Positions 58,223 through 64,000 of a stretch of DNA of 64,000 nt are shown piece by piece. Every line of letters begins with the position of its first letter. Position 1 is the first letter of the stretch. Both the position numbers and the translations under genes were made by a program. Origin of the DNA: Amylostereum areolatum (taxonomy: Eukaryota; Basidiomycota; Agaricomycetes; Russulales; Stereaceae); NCBI GenBank assembly GCA_012932865.1, contig SAXG01000011.1, forward strand, positions 1 through 64,000, read 5' to 3'. Under the pieces are notes generated by a model. The model made no database searches. It was not told where the DNA came from and saw nothing but the letters and a program-made list of their open reading frames with translations.

Positions 58223-60796
58223 AGTACGTTGCTCGTCGTCAATTTAAACATATACCAATCAACTACCCAGCTCTCGAGCCCAAGCTTGATGCCTCTAGGC
58301 AAGGAACTTCATTAAAGGAAGGGTCAAGCTCGATTGTTGTTTTCATTCGTGCTCTATCCTGCTCTATCTGTATTATACTCAAGGCCTCAGGGCTTCTGAT
58401 CTTCCTTTACACATACTTGTGCTATTATACATGTGCTAACAAATTGTGTTGAACTCGAAGGAGGTCCTTGAGGCCTGAGGCTCTAATTTATGCTCGTCAA
58501 CTTGTGAGCGGCTTGACTGACGAGCTCTGATGTCTTGTACACGTGACATGCCGAAATCCGGCAATCACGCTCCCTTGGACACTCGATAACAACGCCCGTA
58601 ATGGAAGCAGACGCCAGATAAGAGGATCCTGAACTTGAGAAGTGTTGACGAATTATCTCGTCTGCCTCTGGGAGACTAACCTTATTCACCCTCAATACAG
58701 ACAGATTACGAGGAAGGAATTCAATATGTAGACACATGGACAGTTAGTATGTAGTTACTATACACTGACCCATCATGTGATTCACTAAAGGTCCAGTTTG
58801 CGAATAAACCTCACTGTCTTCACGAGCGACCGCTTGAATTCCTGAGACACATCCAAGCCACGTTGGCCCCACTGCGAAAATACCACCATATGGTACACGC
58901 CACCTCACCACACTCCACTTACCAGATGGCACCGTCGGCGGTCGGTCAGTCAACAGACATGTTTCAAGCGCTGTTGAGATTATGCATCTGCCTTACCGGG
59001 TGATCTTCCACATTTACGAGGAGGAGGGATGCGCAATAGATATTACTTATGGTTGAAAGATGAAGTGCGCGCGTCGAGAGTTAAAGATAAGTAAATGCAC
59101 GGCGCCGCTGACAAAACAAATAACACGTGATCTCAAGCGGCGAGACGGCCCGGGGACGATCTTCACATTTCTGACGCCCCGACAAGACCTGGTTCTTCGA
59201 GACCAGGAATTTTCGACGCGATTCTCGTCGATTCGCGAACACGTGTCTCGCGGAATCGCTGGAACACGCGATGACAATAATTTTTGACTGGGAATCTATT
59301 CAACACGAGTCACTTCGCGCAATGGTCTGCTGTTGCCAGACATATGTACCTGAACCTGCCTGCTGTTATGTAGCTTCGCGTCGATTGGCACAGGGTTGTT
59401 GTATATATTGTTCACACTATTCAAGCAGATCGAGCTTCGTGGGAGATTGGGACAGACAACAGGATATATTGAGGGTGGATAAAGGATTATGTACATTGTG
59501 TATCGTACACAGGTGGACTCGTATCATAGCGTCAAGCGGGATACACATGGTGCAACCCCGCTACTAATATACCCCTCCTTCGGGATTCCGATTCCTGAGG
59601 TTTTTCGTGTGCGTTCACGGAACGGGGAAACTGTAAACTCGAAGTAAGTAGACATGTGTGGACACGACGTGCTCACTGGTGACGCATTCCCAGTGATTGT
59701 GCCGTGTCTGACCATTGCTGTCGGGATATGATGGTGTGAGGGGGGAGAATAGGGGGAATGGGTCAAGGGAGGGAGGGCGCCGGGTGGACAACGCCGACTA
59801 CTACACGGAGCAGCCCATCTGGACACCTTGAGCGACATAGAGACTCACCAAACGGTCCAAAACGCGCTCGACACCGTCCAGCCACAAGCCCTGCTATGTA
59901 CATGTACTCCGGGCTCTTCAAACGACGAGGCCGCATGACTGGCAAAGTTGTTCTTCATCCAGATGTATGCCCTGGTGATGTGTTAGTAGCATTCTCCAAT
60001 ATATCAACATAAAGCGCACAAAGCAAGGCTCCGGTGAGGTCAGAGGAGGAGGAAAAATACGGAGTGCGGGAGGAACGAGACAGTAGAGGCGAAGGGAAAA
60101 ACGACAAGTCGAACAGAGTCGAACGCGCGAGAGATGGGTGTTGATACGTGTTTGTCGCGACTCAAAGTGACTTGCTACTAAGATAAGGTAGAACACCGAC
60201 AAACAAAGGGGACACCAGTTTGTTGAGGCTCGATGCGAATCGACCGTAAAATACATACAACAGCATCCAACTGACAACGGAAGGGATCCTCTAAGCACAT
60301 CAAGGAAAGGTACGCTACATCAGTGCTACGCGAGCCGCGGTGCGAAGGAATCGTGTCAAACCTGGCCTGCCATTCCATGCGGACCTGAAAGTTCACCGGA
60401 ATCGCGGTGAACCCGGTCGACCATCACAACTGGACCCGCGAATCCCTCCGAAGCTCACAGAAAATCTCGCTTTCTCACTGGGGTTCAACGTTCAATCCCT
60501 CTCTTCCACCTCCGAGTCTTTCCATGTTCCGCCCTCGGATTGCACAAAAGCCGACTCCCGATTCCGTCAACACCCACTTGTGTCTCCGCGACGGCATTCC
60601 ACTCTGATCGACTCGCTCATCGAAAAATAGGCACAACTCCCCCTCCCGCGGCCGAAGCCGTGCCGTGCGCTTCCTCATCCCGTTGTCTGACCTCTCCTCA
60701 TCTTTCTGCAACAACATACCCATAATGCCCCGCCGAGGACGCTCATCGTGACCTCTCTCATGCGTTGGTCAGCAACGGGGACCATGGGGCGTTATG
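58223..60796. other. gene-poor region
   Basis: No domain recognised on either strand. Frames up to about 150 codons exist but overlap and lack motifs. It may contain old transposon or gene debris that I cannot identify by eye. A GTTCAACGTTCAAT pair lies at 60483-60496. Confidence 0.4.
60483..60496 (-). repeat. tandem heptamer, imperfect GTTGAAC x2
   Basis: GTTCAACGTTCAAT on the plus strand, which reads ATTGAACGTTGAAC on the minus strand, the same arrangement as the first two units at 50125. Confidence 0.75.
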
Positions 60797-61085
60797 TTGA
60801 CAGAACTATCGGCACGGACTCGGACAAGACTCGGACTCTTGCTCGATGCTCTTCTCCGCATCCCGGACGCACCCACATCGCTCTCCGATTCCGAGCTTGC
60901 CTCTGGTGCCAATCCGACACCCACGATCGACAGAGCACACATACTTAAGATGCACAGCCCTCCGAAGGTATGCTGTACATGTAAGTGCTCGCTCAGCTCA
61001 CTTACCTTAGGCCTTCGCAAAGATGGAAGATCGGTCGAGCAAGGAGTCGGTGGCTTTCCAATGGCAGGTTGTTCTCGGGCGATAG
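60797..61085 (+). CDS. small spliced gene candidate, about 80 aa
   Basis: ATG 60797 opens MLTELSARTRTRLGLLLDAL, then RIPDAPTSLSDSELA and ILKMHSPPK. At 60969 a GTATGC donor begins a likely intron of about 46 nt ending CTTACCTTAG, after which AFAKMEDRSSKESVAFQWQV continues in frame to TAG 61083-61085. The helix-like N-terminus and clean splice favour a real gene. Against it, there are out-of-frame ATGs in the leader (60724, 60783) and no recognised domain. It may be only the 5' or 3' part of a larger gene. Confidence 0.35.
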
Positions 61086-63419
61086 ATCCGAAGAGTGAGA
61101 GTGCTTAGAGAGCAGGCAGGTCAGATGGCTGAAAGGTAGGTCAGCGCGAGCTCGAAGGGGATGTGGCTCGAGTCAGCCTCACTGGAGCTTGAGGCGAAAA
61201 TTGCGGTGATCGTCACGATCGTGGCGAGCGAGAGCCTATATTGGTCCTCAGGCGGAGCCTGGGCAAGCTTATCCTTTTCTTGGACATTCCCTGAGCTTTG
61301 CTTGCGCCTTGAGTTCTGGTACGTGTGCATAGCTAGGTGGCCATGGCCCCCTCCTGAGTTAATTTCCCGTCATCGAGTTCCGTTTGCTTGGATCGGCTTG
61401 CCTTCAAAATTTCACGGCTCAAAGCCCTTGCACTCCTGTCTATTTCTGGAGGCGCTGCTGGTGAACTTCTTCAGCCCCTTTGAAGGCTCGATACGCGCAG
61501 CCGTAGTACGGAGAAGTCGCAGTGCGGTAGTCCTCATTCACATCCCCTGATCACTGGTAAGACCGGCGGCTCGCGATCGTTTCCCTTGTGTTACTTTTAT
61601 TTCTTTGAATACACTGGCACCTTGTGCGTCTTCTTCTCTCCTCTCTGCACCCGTCCCTGCCGACGTAGCATCCTTCGCTCGCCATGGCGAACACGATCGA
61701 GTCAACAACGTCGCGACGTCTGGCACGTCCGCTTGTGCGCGCGTTGTGCTTGCAGCTTAGCCGAACGCCACACGTCCGCGCGCGACGTGACCGGTAACCT
61801 GACACACGCTCGGAATCGCTGGCGCTCCGGACGCACGCTCGGGCGCCCAGCATTCGTGCTTTCAATTTTTGTGTATTCGTACACATGTACGATGGGGTTG
61901 GTCGCGTGCGCTAAGTGGATGGGATGGCTGTTGCGGTTGCTACTTGACGACGTACCGGTGCGCGCACGCGCGGGAGAGAGGGGCGGTTATGCACGCCCGT
62001 GACCGACGCGTCGCACAACCATCGGGGTCGAGGAACACGAGATGAGCTCGAGTCTTTCAGTTGTGGAGCAGGGTGTACGACCCAGGGGCGATATCGCACG
62101 TTGAGGAGGAGTCGGTGTATACACAGGGGTGGCGGGACCTGACAGGGGCCTCCTATGCAGTGTGCATCCGACACCCGACGCCGAGATAGTTTTCTGAGAA
62201 CTTGTGGGAAGGGATCTGGGAGCGCATTTTTGCCGTCGGCCGCATCGTACGTGCGCCACGTTGGCTGGGAAGTGACGGCGACGGACGCGGCGACGAGCGC
62301 GCATTCACGAGATGCTGCGCGGGGGTCACGACAAAGCAACAAAGTTGGCGCCCCTTGGCCTTGTGGTCCGAACCGTACATCTCCCGCCTTGTTGTACATA
62401 ATGGTTGTTCATGGCTTCCGGTCGAGAGTTGTGAAGGATCAAGGCGTTCGTGATTGCGCCGGAATGCGATTGTGGAGGGTCGGACGTCAGAGACGACGTT
62501 CAGCGAGCTGAGAGGCGCGTAAGTCTGACGCGTTGTATCCGCAGCGAGACATCTCCATAGCCCGGATCTGGGAAGGGGAGGCCTGGGGAGGATTCAAATC
62601 GGCCTTGTATAAGCGAGATCTGAATCTTGGCGAGAATGAACGAGTGCCGGGACCCGCCCGAGCAATGAATCGACGTCGGGCTGGACGTTCGACAGAACAG
62701 AGATGGGGCCGATCGAATACGAGGGGGTGTTCAGAGGGAAGGTTGTGCGACCGTCCAGAAATTTCGGTGCGCCCGAACGGAGTCGTGTCGACTCAGATGA
62801 TAGGAGATGGAATGTATTTGAGTTTGGAAGAAGTTGGGCAGGGTAGATGGAGAGACCACATCATGGTGACGCACGTAAGACGCACAGGTGGTGCTGGTAC
62901 TTAGTACTTCGGTGCTGGTGACCGTCCACGTTCGTCCGACGGGATACATGATCAAAACAATTTTGTTTATGGGGGGGATTGTGGCACATATTTATTTACT
63001 GGGAGGCGGGGTCCAATCAGGGGAGGCGGGGAGGCGGATAGATTCCAGGAACGACGAGGAACAAAGGGTCTGGACCGGGCGGCATCGGAGGGCGCCCGGA
63101 TCTGAATTGGGAAGGCGTTATGACGAAAGCGGGAGGTGTCACAGAAAAAGAGGCGCTCGGCCTGCACCGCCGCAAATTATACATAAACCGGGCCAGGGTC
63201 CCCTTCGTCCTCGGGTCAATTTCCCTCGTCCTCTTCGTCCTCCTCCTCATTTTCTTATTTTCTCTAAGTACCTCGAACCTACATTCGTCCTGTGCGCCAT
63301 GCTCGACTTTGACCCCGCCTTCCCCGCTTTTCACAACGACCTCTTCGTCCCCATCTCAAGCGCATACCCCATACACCACCCGCCGTCATCCACCTACCTC
63401 TCCTAGTAGGCCCCCCTCC
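61086..63419. other. intergenic region, no gene recognised
   Basis: Open frames on both strands (61586-62002 plus, 61551-61886 minus, 61911-62399 minus, 62533-62904 plus) overlap and carry no motif. Confidence 0.4.
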
Positions 63420-64000
63420 ATGATTTACTCCGCCGCATCCTCGACCTCTTCGCCCACCAATTTTGCCTTCGACCCCTTCGGAGACGAGGACGATTCACAA
63501 GGCTCCGGAGGGCGCGAGTCGAGCCGTTTACAAAAGATCGATTTCCTCCGCCAGCGGGAGCGCATGCGGCGCGTCGTCGCTTGGGTCGACGGTGTCAACT
63601 ATGGCTTCGTGGTACGTCTCCTTTCACCCCTCTCATACCACCTACCATTCTATCTCTCGTCCATTTCATCTGGACCACGGGCCACGGTCTTTCAATGATG
63701 GTAGCGATGCCTTGGCGCTTCCTCCATCTACGTACCCCACCCCTATCGTCTTCCTCCCGCTATCTTATCCTTTCGTTTCATAGCGCTGACTCACTCCCCT
63801 CTCACGCAGCCCAACTCGTTCTCTCCGTACGAAACAAAATTGGCGAATCATTATACCCCAACCGCGCCTGTAGACCTCGATACCCCATGCATCTACTACA
63901 GCACAAGCCCCGCATGTCAAACACCCTCCTCCGTGGCCTCGGAGGGTGACTCAAGCGGAGACGATGAGCCTTACCTCATCTACAGCACACCTGTTCTCTC
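63420..64000 (+). CDS. hypothetical protein, 5' part only (runs off the window)
   Basis: ATG 63420 (MIYSAASSTSSPTNFAFDPFG) opens a Ser-rich acidic N-terminus (DEDDSQGSGGRESS). A helix-prone basic stretch follows (KIDFLRQRERMRRVVAWVDGV) up to a GTACGT donor at 63612. The intron ends CTCACGCAG at 63809. The next exon reads PNSFSPYETKLANHY, APVDLDTPCIYYS and EGDSSGDDEPYLIYSTPVLS to the edge. No family recognised. In-frame sequence continues upstream of 63420 without a stop, so an earlier start or exon is possible. Confidence 0.5.

Noticed and set aside
8800..63300. Transposons in the gene-poor stretches
   Set aside because: I recognised no integrase, reverse transcriptase, transposase or long terminal repeat. 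Degenerate copies could still be present.
1..64000. A secondary-metabolite or other functional gene cluster
   Set aside because: No backbone synthase, terpene cyclase or cluster regulator is present. The neighbours have unrelated housekeeping and regulatory roles.
1..64000. tRNA and rRNA genes
   Set aside because: I looked for T-loop (GGTTCGA) and A/B-box patterns. The hits I found, such as GGTTCGA near 6684, lie inside exons and lack a cloverleaf context. A covariance-model scan would be needed to exclude them fully.

Overview
The window is fungal and almost certainly from a mushroom-forming basidiomycete (Agaricomycetes). The genes are split by many short introns of about 45-75 nt with GT-AG ends. 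Two genes encode the basidiomycete-typical FunK1 protein kinase, another encodes a DUF6534-type membrane protein, and a Ste12 factor carries both the STE domain and C2H2 zinc fingers. There are no operons, no CRISPR array and no tRNA or rRNA gene that I could see. All exon calls come from reading the sequence by eye and from family knowledge; no search was run.

Layout. 0.6-1.1 kb: unknown minus-strand gene. 2.4-5.4 kb: amino-acid/GABA-type permease. 5.8-8.2 kb: secreted GH20 hexosaminidase. 8.6-10.2 kb: DUF6534-like seven-helix protein, possibly decayed. 10.7-13.2 kb: first FunK1 kinase. 14.3-16.0 kb: proline/serine-rich protein, divergent from an unknown gene at 16.4-17.2 kb. 17.6-18.3 kb: single-span membrane protein. 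19.4-20.8 kb: isocitrate lyase/PEP mutase family enzyme, candidate oxaloacetate acetylhydrolase. 21.3-31.05 kb: one giant gene of about 3,000 codons (DUF6606-DUF3638-DUF3645) with a Walker A motif. 31-38.4 kb: more than 7 kb of GC-rich, microsatellite-rich DNA with no convincing gene. 38.4-41.4 kb: STE12. 43.3-45.7 kb: VPS36 of ESCRT-II. 46.5-48.4 kb: secreted-domain/one-helix membrane protein. 50.6-51.1 kb: doubtful gene. 51.6-54.4 kb: second FunK1 kinase. 55.2-56.6 kb: short-chain dehydrogenase. 57.9-58.2 kb: relic of a chitin synthase gene. 58.2-63.4 kb: mostly gene-poor, with one small spliced candidate. 63.4 kb to the end: 5' part of an unknown gene.

The genes do not form a biosynthetic cluster. 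They look like ordinary chromosomal neighbours: nutrient uptake, wall turnover, organic-acid metabolism, mating/filamentation control and endosomal sorting. The most under-described gene is the giant ATPase-like one.

An important caveat is that three otherwise well conserved genes (giant gene, STE12, VPS36) each need several one-base or small frame corrections to read through. Most of these lie in homopolymers or short repeats of the GC-rich part. Residual sequencing or assembly error is therefore a serious alternative to gene death, although one in-frame stop codon in the giant gene is a substitution rather than an indel.
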